From: JAHEJJ01 sp965212205
GTDB lineage: Bacteria; Bacteroidota; Bacteroidia; Flavobacteriales; Flavobacteriaceae
Length of the DNA stretch: 64,000 bases
Assembly (NCBI GenBank): GCA_965212205.1
Contig: CBDBUX010000016.1
Coordinates: forward strand, 62,001 to 126,000
Reading direction: 5' to 3'
The notes under the pieces are model-generated. The model was not told the DNA's origin, ran no database searches, and was given only the letters and a program-made list of their open reading frames with translations. Positions 44,084 through 53,422 of the stretch are shown piece by piece (position 1 is the stretch's first letter; every line of letters starts with the position of its first letter). The position numbers and the translations under genes are program-made.

Positions 44084-45388
44084 TTAATAATGAAACTGTC
44101 TGCTTTCTTCGATAAACGGATTTCTGGTCGGTTGCAAAGGAGCTTTAGTCAGTGCTCTAAACACCCAGAATATAAACAAACCTGCAAAGAAAAAGAACGC
44201 ACCGATTTCGGGTATTCCAATATACCATTGATCGCCCACTGTAGCAGGAGTGATCATATTAAAAACATCCAGGTAGTGACCAACAAGGATCACCATTCCC
44301 GTCATTATCACAAACCAATTAACACGTTTGTAATCACTGTTCATCAAGACCAGCAATGGGAAGATAAAGTTCAGTGCGAGCATACCAAAAAATGGTAATT
44401 TGAAATCCTCAATCCTGGTTACGAAATAAGTGACTTCTTCGGGTATATTGGCATACCAGATGAGCATAAACTGACCAAACCACAGATAGGTCCAGAATAT
44501 ACTGAATCCGAACATATACTTGGCCAAATCGTGAATATGACTGTCATTGACATCGGGCAGATATCCCTTAGATTTCAGGTAGATTGCAATCATAGAGATC
44601 ACCGTAACACCGGAAACGATCATACTGGCAAATACATACCATCCGAACAAAGTACTGAACCAATGCGGATCTACACTCATGATCCAGTCCCACGACATAA
44701 TGGATTCGGTGATCAGATAGAATACCAGAAATGCAGCAGACCACTTAAAGTTCTTTTTGAAATTCGAATTATCATCTGCATTATCTTGTGCTATACTGAG
44801 TCTTCTGGATATTTCCCTGTAAAGGATCCAGCCACCCAGGAATATAGCAGCCCGGATCAGGAAAAAAGATACATTCAGATATCCTGCCTTGCCTTGTAAG
44901 AGCTTATCCTGTGCTACGACTTCGGCATCCATCCATGGAAAAATATGATTGAAATGCATTACGGACAATACAAAAAACACAAATATTATGATCCCCCCTG
45001 GCACTAAATAAGCCGTTATGCCTTCCATTACGCGAAAGAGCATCGGGGACCATCCTGCCTGGGCTGCCCTTTGAATCGCATAAAAGGCCAATACCCCTAA
45101 GGCTATCATGAAAAAGAAAAATGCTGCAACATAGAGTGCAGACCATGGCCGGTTCTGCAATTGATGTAGGAGGTGTTCCCCATGATCAGTGCTGGCATGG
45201 GCCGTATCGGAATGTGAGGCAGCCGTACTATGCGCATCATCACCGTGGTCATCGCCATGAGTGGCCACAATAGCCTGGGCTTCTTCGACTGTAGACGGGG
45301 CTGAAATAAATCCAACTCCCATCCCCAATAATCCCAGGGCCATCAGGATAATGGAGCCGATTTTTAACCTATTTGAAAACGTGTACAT
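44084..45388 (-). CDS. actF: ActF, quinol:cytochrome c oxidoreductase membrane subunit
   Basis: A 434-residue protein with about ten membrane helices, homologous in layout to ActC and NrfD-like subunits but without its quinol site residues being assignable here. After a first helix (about 8-30), residues 44-75 form a His- and Asp-rich loop (HGDDHGDDAHSTAASHSDTA region). Core segments such as WDWIMSVDPHWFSTLFGWYV and NSDYKRVNWFVIMTGM are typical of ActF. It is part of alternative complex III, which oxidises menaquinol. It lies between actE and the oxidase subunits. Confidence 0.93.
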   Translation of the reverse strand: MYTFSNRLKIGSIILMALGLLGMGVGFISAPSTVEEAQAIVATHGDDHGDDAHSTAASHSDTAHASTDHGEHLLHQLQNRPWSALYVAAFFFFMIALGVLAFYAIQRAAQAGWSPMLFRVMEGITAYLVPGGIIIFVFFVLSVMHFNHIFPWMDAEVVAQDKLLQGKAGYLNVSFFLIRAAIFLGGWILYREISRRLSIAQDNADDNSNFKKNFKWSAAFLVFYLITESIMSWDWIMSVDPHWFSTLFGWYVFASMIVSGVTVISMIAIYLKSKGYLPDVNDSHIHDLAKYMFGFSIFWTYLWFGQFMLIWYANIPEEVTYFVTRIEDFKLPFFGMLALNFIFPLLVLMNSDYKRVNWFVIMTGMVILVGHYLDVFNMITPATVGDQWYIGIPEIGAFFFFAGLFIFWVFRALTKAPLQPTRNPFIEESRQFHY

Positions 45389-45404
45389 ATTCTTTCTCTA
45401 CGTA

Positions 45405-45965
45405 TTAGTTTGATAAGTCTTCTTTGAGTTTCATCACGTATTCGGATACCTGCCATCTTTCTTCATAATCCAGCTGCCCGGCATAGGAACCCATAGAATT
45501 CAATCCGTAATAAATCACATGATAGGTAGAACCCTCTGTGATATTCCTTGCTACATCTGCATAGCTGGGTACCCCCAGGATCTTTTCACGCTTAACGAGT
45601 TGTCCCTGACCTTCACCCTGACCCCCATGACAAATGGCGCAGTAAATATCATAAAGCTCTTTTCCTTTGGCCAAATTGGCTTCCGAATTAAGAGAATCGA
45701 GCGGGCTTTCCATGGTTCTGGAAAGTTCTTTACCCTCCATATCATTGGCAAATTCGTATGGCAACCAGCCTCTCGAAATCGTATTCTCGGGCGGTGTCAT
45801 TGCTTCACTTCCTGCCGGAAGGAATCCTACTTCCTGGTACGTTTCATAGCCTACAGGTTCATACATATTTGGCATGTACTGATAATTGGGCCTGCTCGAA
45901 TCGGCACAACTGTTTGCCAGTACCATGGTGGCTATGATCAAAAATGTAGTCGTCAGCCTTTTCAT
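45405..45965 (-). CDS. actE: ActE, lipid-anchored monoheme cytochrome c
   Basis: A 186-residue lipoprotein: signal MKRLTTTFLIIATMVLANSC with lipobox cysteine at 20, then a cytochrome c domain with one CxxCH heme site (CAICHGGQGEGQG, about residue 112) and a later methionine (YYGLNSMGSYAG) as likely axial ligand. In the Flavobacterium johnsoniae complex ActE carries electrons between the pentaheme subunit and the oxidase. It starts one base after the stop of actD. Confidence 0.95.
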   Translation of the reverse strand: MKRLTTTFLIIATMVLANSCADSSRPNYQYMPNMYEPVGYETYQEVGFLPAGSEAMTPPENTISRGWLPYEFANDMEGKELSRTMESPLDSLNSEANLAKGKELYDIYCAICHGGQGEGQGQLVKREKILGVPSYADVARNITEGSTYHVIYYGLNSMGSYAGQLDYEERWQVSEYVMKLKEDLSN

Positions 45966-46493
45966 CTAATGGCTTGTTTTAATTATGTTAAGTTCAACGG
46001 CTCCGGTATCTAAAAGCAACTCTTTCAATTCTGATTCGTTCTCGTGCACCTCAATCTCCATTATAAAATGATCATCGGTTGTCCGGACATCCGGGTTTTC
46101 TGCCTCTTTAAAGGGCCAAAGTTTTGACCGGAGATAAAAAGTGATGACCATTAGGTGAGCCGCAAAGAATACTGTCATTTCGAACATGATCGGGACAAAG
46201 GCGGGCATGTTTTCGATATAACTAAAACTCGGTTTCCCACCGATATCCATAGGCCAATCCTGTATCATGATATAATCCATCATCACGATTGAAACCACAA
46301 GGCCTAAAACACCATACATAAAAGATGTAATGGCAATTCGGGTCGGAGCCAGTCCCATTGCTTTATCTAATCCATGTACCGGGAAGGGACAATACACCTC
46401 TTCAATATGATGTTTTGCCTCCTTGATCCTCTTGACGGCATGCATAAGAACATCATCGTCATTGTAATATGCGTGAATAACGGTAGCTGCCAT
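45966..46493 (-). CDS. actD: ActD, DUF3341 subunit of alternative complex III
   Basis: A 175-residue protein with a soluble N-terminal domain (about 1-52, HAYYNDDDVLMHAVKRIKEA, CPFPVHGLDKAMGL), two membrane helices (about 58-80 and 99-122) and a short acidic tail. This is the DUF3341 family, the small membrane subunit next to ActC. It lies between actC and actE with almost no gap. Confidence 0.94.
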   Translation of the reverse strand: MAATVIHAYYNDDDVLMHAVKRIKEAKHHIEEVYCPFPVHGLDKAMGLAPTRIAITSFMYGVLGLVVSIVMMDYIMIQDWPMDIGGKPSFSYIENMPAFVPIMFEMTVFFAAHLMVITFYLRSKLWPFKEAENPDVRTTDDHFIMEIEVHENESELKELLLDTGAVELNIIKTSH

Positions 46494-46495
46494 AA

Positions 46496-48232
46496 TTACT
46501 TATCCCTGTTTAACAATAATCTCGCCTGCCCGGCCCAATCGTCTCTTTGAGCTCTGCCAGGGAACGCCCCTGTAAGAGAATCGAGCAGATTATATTCTTT
46601 CTGGGTCATTTTGCTCACTTGTAAAAAGCTAAAAATCCCAAGTTTATTAAGTGTCTTTTCCATCAAAGGCCCTATTCCTTTAACCTTTTTCAAATCGTCT
46701 GGAGATTCGTTTTCTGTATCGAATGTCCCGATGGAATCGAGAAGGTTCAAAGCCGTGGAGGGTTGTCCTGCTACCACAGCTTCCTCTTCTTCGTTTTCTA
46801 TATATGTTTCTCTTACTATTCCGTTCTTACTGATCGAGTATAAAGGTTTTCCTTCTGCACGAAGTCTTTTATATCGCTCTCCAGAAGACTTTAGTATCGA
46901 TTTCACTTCCGCCTGAGCAATCACCGGGAAAGTGCGCGCATACAATAAGAAGAGAACAAAGAAGAAGCCGATTGTTCCAATAAATATCCCTATGTCTACA
47001 AAGGTGGGCGAGAACATTGTCCATGATGAAGGTAAGTAGTCTCGGTGCAGTGAAGTTACTATGATCACAAATCGCTCGAACCACATTCCTACATTAACCA
47101 CAATTGAGATCACGAAAGATACCATAATACTGGTACGGATCTTCTTGAACCACATGATCTGCGGAGACAGTACATTACAGGACATCATCAGTAAATAGGC
47201 CCACCAGTAAGGTCCGGTTGCCCTGTTCAGGAAGGCGTATTGTTCATATTCAACGCCAGAATACCAGGCGATAAACAACTCTGTAATATAGGCACATCCA
47301 ACGATCGATCCGGTAATCATAATCACGATGTTCATCAGTTCGATATGCTGCACGGTAATATAGGCCTCCAGATTACATACTTTACGCATGATCAGCAAGA
47401 GGGTTTGCACCATAGCGAATCCGGAAAAAATCGCACCAGCCACAAAATATGGCGGGAAGATCGTGGTATGCCATCCCGGAATTACCGAGGTGGCAAAGTC
47501 GAAAGATACAATGGTGTGAACCGAAAGCACAAGCGGCGTGGCCAGTCCGGCCAAAACAAGAGATACTTCTTCAAATCTTTGCCAGTCTTTCGCGCGTCCT
47601 GTCCAACCGAAACTAACAAGACTATATATTTTTTTCTGAAACGGTTTTACTGCCCGGTCTCTTATCATCCCGAAATCTGGTAACAACCCTGTCCACCAAA
47701 ATACCAGGGATACCGAGAGATAGGTTGATATCGCGAAAACATCCCAAAGCAGCGGAGAGTTAAAATTAACCCAAAGGGAACCAAACTGATTTGGAATGGG
47801 TACCACCCAGTACGCCAGCCATGGGCGTCCCATATGTATGATAGGAAATAGTCCGGCCTGAATAACCGAAAAGATCGTCATCGCTTCTGCGGAACGGTTG
47901 ATCGCCATCCTCCACTTCTGCCTAAAGAGCAGCAATACAGCAGAGATCAAGGTTCCCGCATGACCAATACCCACCCACCAAACAAAGTTAGTGATGTCCC
48001 AGGCCCAGTTGACCGTTTTATTCAAACCCCAGGTACCGATCCCGGTGGAAATAGTATATACTATAGCACCGATACCCCATAGGAGTGCCGCCAGGGCAAT
48101 GGAAAAAACTATCCACCATTGTCTGTTGGCACGGCCCTCAACGGGTGCGGCAATGTCTACCGATACCTCGTGGTAACCTTTGTCTCCAAGGACCAGTGGT
48201 TTCCGAATTGGTGCTTCGTAATGCGACGCCAT
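46496..48232 (-). CDS. actC: ActC, NrfD-like quinol-oxidising subunit with C-terminal extension
   Basis: A 578-residue polytopic protein. Residues 1-434 contain about ten helices of the NrfD/PsrC family (for example NWAWDITNFVWWVGIGHAGT with the conserved GIGHAG, and PHWF-like loops), the menaquinol site of alternative complex III. After residue 435 the protein leaves the membrane: a linker with acidic repeats (IENEEEEAVV), then residues 512-578, LKKVKGIGPLMEKTLNKLGI and QRDDWAGQARLLL, which look like a helix-hairpin-helix domain of the type fused to other respiratory and ribosomal proteins in Bacteroidota. The role of this extension is unknown. It lies between actB and actD. Confidence 0.94.
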   Translation of the reverse strand: MASHYEAPIRKPLVLGDKGYHEVSVDIAAPVEGRANRQWWIVFSIALAALLWGIGAIVYTISTGIGTWGLNKTVNWAWDITNFVWWVGIGHAGTLISAVLLLFRQKWRMAINRSAEAMTIFSVIQAGLFPIIHMGRPWLAYWVVPIPNQFGSLWVNFNSPLLWDVFAISTYLSVSLVFWWTGLLPDFGMIRDRAVKPFQKKIYSLVSFGWTGRAKDWQRFEEVSLVLAGLATPLVLSVHTIVSFDFATSVIPGWHTTIFPPYFVAGAIFSGFAMVQTLLLIMRKVCNLEAYITVQHIELMNIVIMITGSIVGCAYITELFIAWYSGVEYEQYAFLNRATGPYWWAYLLMMSCNVLSPQIMWFKKIRTSIMVSFVISIVVNVGMWFERFVIIVTSLHRDYLPSSWTMFSPTFVDIGIFIGTIGFFFVLFLLYARTFPVIAQAEVKSILKSSGERYKRLRAEGKPLYSISKNGIVRETYIENEEEEAVVAGQPSTALNLLDSIGTFDTENESPDDLKKVKGIGPLMEKTLNKLGIFSFLQVSKMTQKEYNLLDSLTGAFPGRAQRDDWAGQARLLLNRDK

Positions 48233-48264
48233 AAATCTCTGTTATAGTTTCGTTTTATTCTATT

Positions 48265-51200
48265 TTACGCTTCGTTGGTATTTCTCACTTTTACATGATA
48301 AAAGACATTTGGCTTGGTGCCAACACTTTCCAATAAGTGATACGTACGATCGCTTTCTTTAAGTTCAGCTACTTCGCTTTTGCTGTCATTGATGTCTCCA
48401 AATACTATTGCCCCATTTCCACAGGCTGCCGAACAAGCAGTCTGGAACTCACCATCCTTAACCGTTCTGCCATCTCGTTTGGCATCAAGTATCGTTTTCT
48501 GGGTTTTTTGAATACAGAGCGAACACTTTTCGATCACACCCCGCGAGCGGACTGTAACATCGGGGTTCAGCACCATTTTGCCCAGGTCGTTATTCATATG
48601 GAAATCGAACTCATCGTTATTATTATAGAGGAACCAGTTAAACCGTCTTACTTTATAAGGACAGTTATTAGCGCAATAGCGGGTTCCGACACATCTGTTA
48701 TACGCCATATGATTCTGACCCTGGCGACTATGCGATGTGGCTGCTACCGGACATACGGTCTCACAAGGTGCATGGTTACAATGCTGGCACATTACAGGTT
48801 GAAAGGCCACCTGCGGATTGGTCGCAGCATGTTCCATCTCCTCGAATCCGGTTTTGGATTCAAAAGCACCTGAAAACTCGTCCTTCTTTATATTATCTTG
48901 CTCAAAGGTATCTTCAGAGGAATAATACCGGTCTATTCGTAACCAGTGCATGTCGCGGGAGAGTCTAACTTCCTTTTTGCCTACTACCGGTATATTGTTT
49001 TCCGCATTACATGCCATTACACAAGCACCGCATCCGGTGCATGCATTCAGGTCGATGGACATATTGAAATGATGCCCGATAGACCTGTCGAATGAATCCC
49101 AAAGGTCTACTGTTGTCGCAGGCACTTCCTGATGATTCAGTGACACTTGCGCTACCTTATTCCAATCACTCGACTCCTTGGTGTTAAAAATTTCAAGCGT
49201 GGTCTCTTTGATAATATCACCCCGCCCCATAAGTGTGTTGTGCAATTGAATACAGGCAAACTCATGCGTGCCACCCACTTTCTCGAGGCTAGCTTTCTGA
49301 ATCGTATTAAAGTCTTTATAGATGGCATAGCCATTGACCCCAACCATCATCTCTTGTTTCATGCCTACTTCTCTTCCGTATCCCAGTGAAAGTCCGATAC
49401 TTCCAGGGGCCTGTCCGGGTTGTATAATAACCGGTACATTTTGTAATGTGGTATCCCCAACCGTGAGATTCACATAGCTCCCGTCGAGTCCTCCATTGGC
49501 TACATTCTCATTTACCAGACCCCATGTATCGGCATCTGCTCTCGAGACGGTAACATAATTATCCCAGGCAACACGAGAAATAGGATCAGGGAATTCCTGC
49601 AACCATGGGTTTCCGGCTTGTTGTCCGTCGCCCATTCCAACTTTGGAATACAACGTTAATTCCACTTCGGCTTCTTCTGCAGAAGCCAATTGCCTTATTG
49701 CATTTGTAAGTGGGGTTATTGAAGGCTCGTTCCCGGTGGTTAGTTCATCCTCGGAGGCAAGTGCTTCATCAGTAGCAGTGAGTTCGCCCTGTTCAGCAAC
49801 GCGGAATACCCCGTCATGAAGTGCTTGATTCCATGAACCGCCATTGAGAACCTGAGTGTCCCAGGTTTCCTTTACATAATCATAATAAGATTTATCACTT
49901 CCCAGCCAAAGGAGTGCTGCACTTTGGAATTGTCGTGTATCAAAGAGTTCCTTGATGGTGGGTTGCATAAGACTAAAATGGCCTCTTTGCAACTCTGCAT
50001 CACCCCATGATTCAAGATAGTGGTTGGCCGAGGCCGCATATTGTGCCACCTGAGTGGTTTCAGTCCAGTTGGTTGAAAATGCGACAGAAAGATCAACTTT
50101 TTCTATGCCGGCGACAAATTCAGGTGCATTGGGTAGTGTAAAAACAGGATTTACGCCATCCATAATTAAGGCACCTACTTTCCCACTGTTCATATCGGTG
50201 ATGAGCTGTGCGATCGCCTTGTTGTTTCCCTGCCTGGTAAAACGGGGTGCAGAGGGGTCAAAGGCTTCGCTCTTAAGCATTTCATTTATAGCCAGAACCA
50301 CACTCTGTGCATCTTCATCGTTTAACCCTGTAACCACAACAGCTTTTCCGCCGGCACCCTTTATTTCTTTGGCAATTCCTTCTAGTGTTTGCAGTGTACC
50401 CTCATCCAGGTCGGTATTTACATTGCTGTTATTCAGCATGCCATAAAGGCTGGCGAGAGCCTTCTTTTGGGCACTGGGTTTCAGTGCGATCCGCTTATCG
50501 GCATTGGCTCCCGAAAGAGACAAATTAGCCTCGAGCTGCACATGTCTCGACATCTTCCCTTTTACGGGAACTCTTCCTTTGGAGTAACCCGAGTCGTAAC
50601 CGCCTCCCTGCCAGTCGGCAAGTAAATCAGCGTCAAAAGAAACGATGAGGTCTGCTTTTTCGAAATTATAGTTCGCCAGAGCCCTCTCCCCATATTTGTT
50701 TTCATAGGCATTTAATGCCGCTTCTTCAGATATAGCATCATAAGTAATATGAACGAAACCGGGGTAGGTGGCTTTATACTCAGCTATCAGACGATCGGTT
50801 GAAGGACTTGCATAGGTCTGGGTAAGAAATACAATTTGTTGGCTGGAATTTTGCAATGCTGCAAACTTGGCTTTTACCGCCGCGTCTAACACATCCCAGT
50901 CGATAGGTTCTGCATTGTACAAAGGCCCTTGAAGTCTGGTACTATCATAAAGAGAAAGCACGGAGGCTTGGACCCTTGCATTGGCACTTCCATGCACATT
51001 GGCTTCCTTATTATTTTCTACTTTTATCGGCCGGCCTTCCCTTGTTTTGATCAGGATGCTGGCAAAATCAAAACCATTGGCTATGGTGGTGGCGTAATGG
51101 TTAGCAACACCTGGTATAATTTGTTCGGGTTGAACGACATAGGGTATTGAACGCCTTACAGGGCCTTCACAGGCTGCTAACGAGGCAGCAGCTGTACTAA

Positions 51201-51384
51201 ATCCGACATATTTCAGAAAATCCCTTCGTGAGGTGGAACTATCAGACAAGTTATTCTTATTGCCAAGAAATTCATCCACAGGGATTTCTTCGGGAAATTC
51301 GTTTTGTCTGAGCGTCTCAACAATGGAATCGTTAGGATTTAACTCCGCTTCGCTTTTCCAGTATTTTTTGTTTGATGCCATCAA
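48265..51384 (-). CDS. actB: ActB, Tat-exported iron-sulfur subunit of alternative complex III
   Basis: A 1039-residue protein (an ATG at the second codon is equally possible). The N terminus has a twin-arginine motif SRRDFLK (52-58), a hydrophobic stretch and LAAC (69-72), so Cys72 may be lipidated after Tat export. Residues of about 80-760 form the molybdopterin-oxidoreductase-like part, which in ActB proteins has no cofactor. The last 265 residues carry four ferredoxin-type cysteine clusters: CTGCGACVMAC, CQHCNHAPCETVCP, CVGTRYCANNCP and CSLCIQK...CSAACG. It passes electrons from ActC towards the heme subunits. It starts 34 bases after the actA stop. Confidence 0.96.
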   Translation of the reverse strand: MMASNKKYWKSEAELNPNDSIVETLRQNEFPEEIPVDEFLGNKNNLSDSSTSRRDFLKYVGFSTAAASLAACEGPVRRSIPYVVQPEQIIPGVANHYATTIANGFDFASILIKTREGRPIKVENNKEANVHGSANARVQASVLSLYDSTRLQGPLYNAEPIDWDVLDAAVKAKFAALQNSSQQIVFLTQTYASPSTDRLIAEYKATYPGFVHITYDAISEEAALNAYENKYGERALANYNFEKADLIVSFDADLLADWQGGGYDSGYSKGRVPVKGKMSRHVQLEANLSLSGANADKRIALKPSAQKKALASLYGMLNNSNVNTDLDEGTLQTLEGIAKEIKGAGGKAVVVTGLNDEDAQSVVLAINEMLKSEAFDPSAPRFTRQGNNKAIAQLITDMNSGKVGALIMDGVNPVFTLPNAPEFVAGIEKVDLSVAFSTNWTETTQVAQYAASANHYLESWGDAELQRGHFSLMQPTIKELFDTRQFQSAALLWLGSDKSYYDYVKETWDTQVLNGGSWNQALHDGVFRVAEQGELTATDEALASEDELTTGNEPSITPLTNAIRQLASAEEAEVELTLYSKVGMGDGQQAGNPWLQEFPDPISRVAWDNYVTVSRADADTWGLVNENVANGGLDGSYVNLTVGDTTLQNVPVIIQPGQAPGSIGLSLGYGREVGMKQEMMVGVNGYAIYKDFNTIQKASLEKVGGTHEFACIQLHNTLMGRGDIIKETTLEIFNTKESSDWNKVAQVSLNHQEVPATTVDLWDSFDRSIGHHFNMSIDLNACTGCGACVMACNAENNIPVVGKKEVRLSRDMHWLRIDRYYSSEDTFEQDNIKKDEFSGAFESKTGFEEMEHAATNPQVAFQPVMCQHCNHAPCETVCPVAATSHSRQGQNHMAYNRCVGTRYCANNCPYKVRRFNWFLYNNNDEFDFHMNNDLGKMVLNPDVTVRSRGVIEKCSLCIQKTQKTILDAKRDGRTVKDGEFQTACSAACGNGAIVFGDINDSKSEVAELKESDRTYHLLESVGTKPNVFYHVKVRNTNEA

Positions 51385-51418
51385 ATATTCCTAATAATTA
51401 GCTGCTTTGTTCTTTGTT

Positions 51419-52804
51419 CTAATAGTGACATTTACCGCACTCGAGACCGCCCATTTGTGCTGCCGTTAATTTCTCAACGCCATACTTCTTAGACAGTTTC
51501 TCGTGGATCTCTGCATAGTATTCATTATCGGCAATATTCACATTGGTCTCCCTGTGACAATCTAAACACCATCCCATTGTGAGTGGCGCAAACTGATACA
51601 TGATCTCCATTTCTTCAACCGGACCATGACAGGTCTGGCATTCTATACCTGCTACGGTAACATGCTGGGAATGATTAAAATAAGCAAGATCAGGCAGGTT
51701 GTGTATTCGTACCCATTCGACCGGTTGGGTTTCTCCGGTATACTGCTGGTTTTCCTCATCCCATCCAACAGCCTTATACAATTTTTTGATCTCAGCGGTA
51801 TAAAACTCATTGGTATAGCCATTGGCCAGATCTTCTGCACTGGGTCCTTCTGGGTTCCCTGTGTATTCATAAATCGATTTATGGCAATTCATACATACAT
51901 TCAGAGACGGGATGCCGGAATGCTTTGATACTCTGGCAGAGGAGTGGCAATATTTACACTCGATCTTGTTGTCTCCTGCATGGATTTTATGAGAATAATG
52001 TATCGGTTGGATCGGAGCATATCCCTGATCAATACCAATCTGCATGAACCATCCGTAAGCAAAATACGCTGCAGACAATAATAAGAAGATCGAAAAGACC
52101 AGAACCAGAAACTGGTTTTGGGCAAATGCTTTCCAAATAGGAGTTCCCTTTGCGGCTTTTTCTTTTTCAAGCAACACGCCATTGGCTTGAGCAATTCGTC
52201 TCAGGGTCTGATTTACCAGGAAGAGCATCATCACCAACAGAGCGAAAATCAGCACCAATGCACCCAGCACGATCTCGTTCGAAACACCAGGTTCTGAGGC
52301 CGTTGCTTCCGTTGCAGTTTCTCCAGTTGCCGCTACAGGTGCAGGAGGAGGCGCTGCGGTATACGCCAAAATATCATCAATATCCTGGTCGGATAGCGTC
52401 GGGAAGGCCGTCATGGCCGCCTGATTGTATTCGTCGTAGATCTTTACAGCATAAGCATCACCGTCATTGATCATGGCTGGGCTGTTTTTGATCCAGGTGT
52501 AGAGCCATTCTTTGTCTAATCCTTCCTCTTCAGCAAGTCTTTCTTCCACGTTGGCCAAAGCAGGCCCCGTCATTTTACGGTTGAGCGCATGGCAGGCCGC
52601 ACAATTCTGATTGAACAGCTGTTTCCCTTTAGCAAGATCTGCTCCGGCTGCACCGGAGTCTGCAACAGTTTCAACTGTATCGGTCTCCTGGGCAGGGGTT
52701 TCTTCTTGTGAATAAAGTGAGGTGGAAAAGAGTAGAAAAACTACAATACAAATACCAAAAATTTTAGAAATGTGATTGCGGTACGGAACCTTTTTCATAT
52801 TCAA
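51419..52804 (-). CDS. actA: ActA, hexaheme cytochrome c (monoheme + pentaheme)
   Basis: A 461-residue protein with a signal/anchor (about 13-32). An N-terminal cytochrome c domain has CAACH (68-72); a Pro/Ala/Thr linker and two membrane helices (about 178-198 and 232-252) follow; the C-terminal pentaheme domain has CKYCH (283), CMNCH (304), CQTCH (389), CLDCH (413) and CGKCH (456). ActA of other bacteria often has only the pentaheme part, so a monoheme domain fused at the front gives an extra electron carrier. It is the first gene of the operon actA to coxA. A TATTTTTG -7 candidate is at 52887-52894. Confidence 0.95.
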   Translation of the reverse strand: MNMKKVPYRNHISKIFGICIVVFLLFSTSLYSQEETPAQETDTVETVADSGAAGADLAKGKQLFNQNCAACHALNRKMTGPALANVEERLAEEEGLDKEWLYTWIKNSPAMINDGDAYAVKIYDEYNQAAMTAFPTLSDQDIDDILAYTAAPPPAPVAATGETATEATASEPGVSNEIVLGALVLIFALLVMMLFLVNQTLRRIAQANGVLLEKEKAAKGTPIWKAFAQNQFLVLVFSIFLLLSAAYFAYGWFMQIGIDQGYAPIQPIHYSHKIHAGDNKIECKYCHSSARVSKHSGIPSLNVCMNCHKSIYEYTGNPEGPSAEDLANGYTNEFYTAEIKKLYKAVGWDEENQQYTGETQPVEWVRIHNLPDLAYFNHSQHVTVAGIECQTCHGPVEEMEIMYQFAPLTMGWCLDCHRETNVNIADNEYYAEIHEKLSKKYGVEKLTAAQMGGLECGKCHY

Positions 52805-52886
52805 AATATTTCCATCTGAATTTTGGCACGATAATTACAGGTATAATGGGACAATGGGGGTAATTTATCGACGCTCAAATTGTCGT

Positions 52887-52894
52887 CAAAAATA
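52887..52894 (-). promoter_or_regulatory. Candidate -7 box for the act-cox operon
   Basis: Minus-strand TATTTTTG, 82 bases before the actA ATG, matches TAnnTTTG, but no TTG is at the -33 position. It is divergent from the SPOR gene promoter. Confidence 0.4.
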
Positions 52895-52973
52895 AGGAAT
52901 AGACTTTATTCTGAAAATGTTAACGTCTTGATAATTTATAATTTATAACTATTCTAAATAAGTCTTTTTTATA

Positions 52974-53001
52974 TTGTTTAATCTTTAAAAAATTACTTTT
53001 G
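52974..53001 (+). promoter_or_regulatory. Promoter of the SPOR-domain gene
   Basis: TTG (52974-52976), 17-base spacer, TACTTTTG (52994-53001), the clear Bacteroidota -33/-7 pair, 33 bases before the ATG at 53035. Confidence 0.72.
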
Positions 53002-53034
53002 TATTGCTCAGGAAATACGGAAGTTTATAACGGC

Positions 53035-53400
53035 ATGAAAAAACTAGCAATAATAATAATTACAGTCTGTTTCACAAGTTTTGGTTTCGGTCAAAAAGGG
53101 GATATTACGGTTCAACAGGATCCAAAGATCAACAAGTTGCTCGAAGTTTATGCTTCTGCGAATTCCAATAGGGACTTTTATACGATCCAGGTGGGATTCG
53201 GGAGCTACAATGAAGCAGAAAAGTTAAAACAAGATGTTGAAACAGACTTTCCACAGTGGAGGGCGAAAATAGTATTCGATTCACCAACTTACCGGGTACG
53301 TATCGGGCGGTTTAAAACCAAATTGGAGGCAGAACGACACTTTCAAGTCGTACGTGAGAAATACACTCAGTCTCTGATTCTCAAATCAGAGAAGAAATAA
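53035..53400 (+). CDS. Secreted SPOR-domain protein
   Basis: A 121-residue protein. The ATG at 53035 gives a signal peptide (MKKLAIIIITVCFTSFGFGQ); an upstream ATG at 52999 overlaps the promoter and is rejected. After a linker the SPOR domain (about 45-118) has the usual FYTIQVGFGSYNEAEKLKQD and YRVRIGRFKTKLEAERHFQV, followed by the final strand. SPOR domains bind denuded peptidoglycan glycan strands at septa; no other domain is present. It is divergent from actA and convergent with infB, with no clear terminator seen between. Confidence 0.9.
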   Translation: MKKLAIIIITVCFTSFGFGQKGDITVQQDPKINKLLEVYASANSNRDFYTIQVGFGSYNEAEKLKQDVETDFPQWRAKIVFDSPTYRVRIGRFKTKLEAERHFQVVREKYTQSLILKSEKK

Positions 53401-53422
53401 GATGAATTAATAATCCGGGGAT

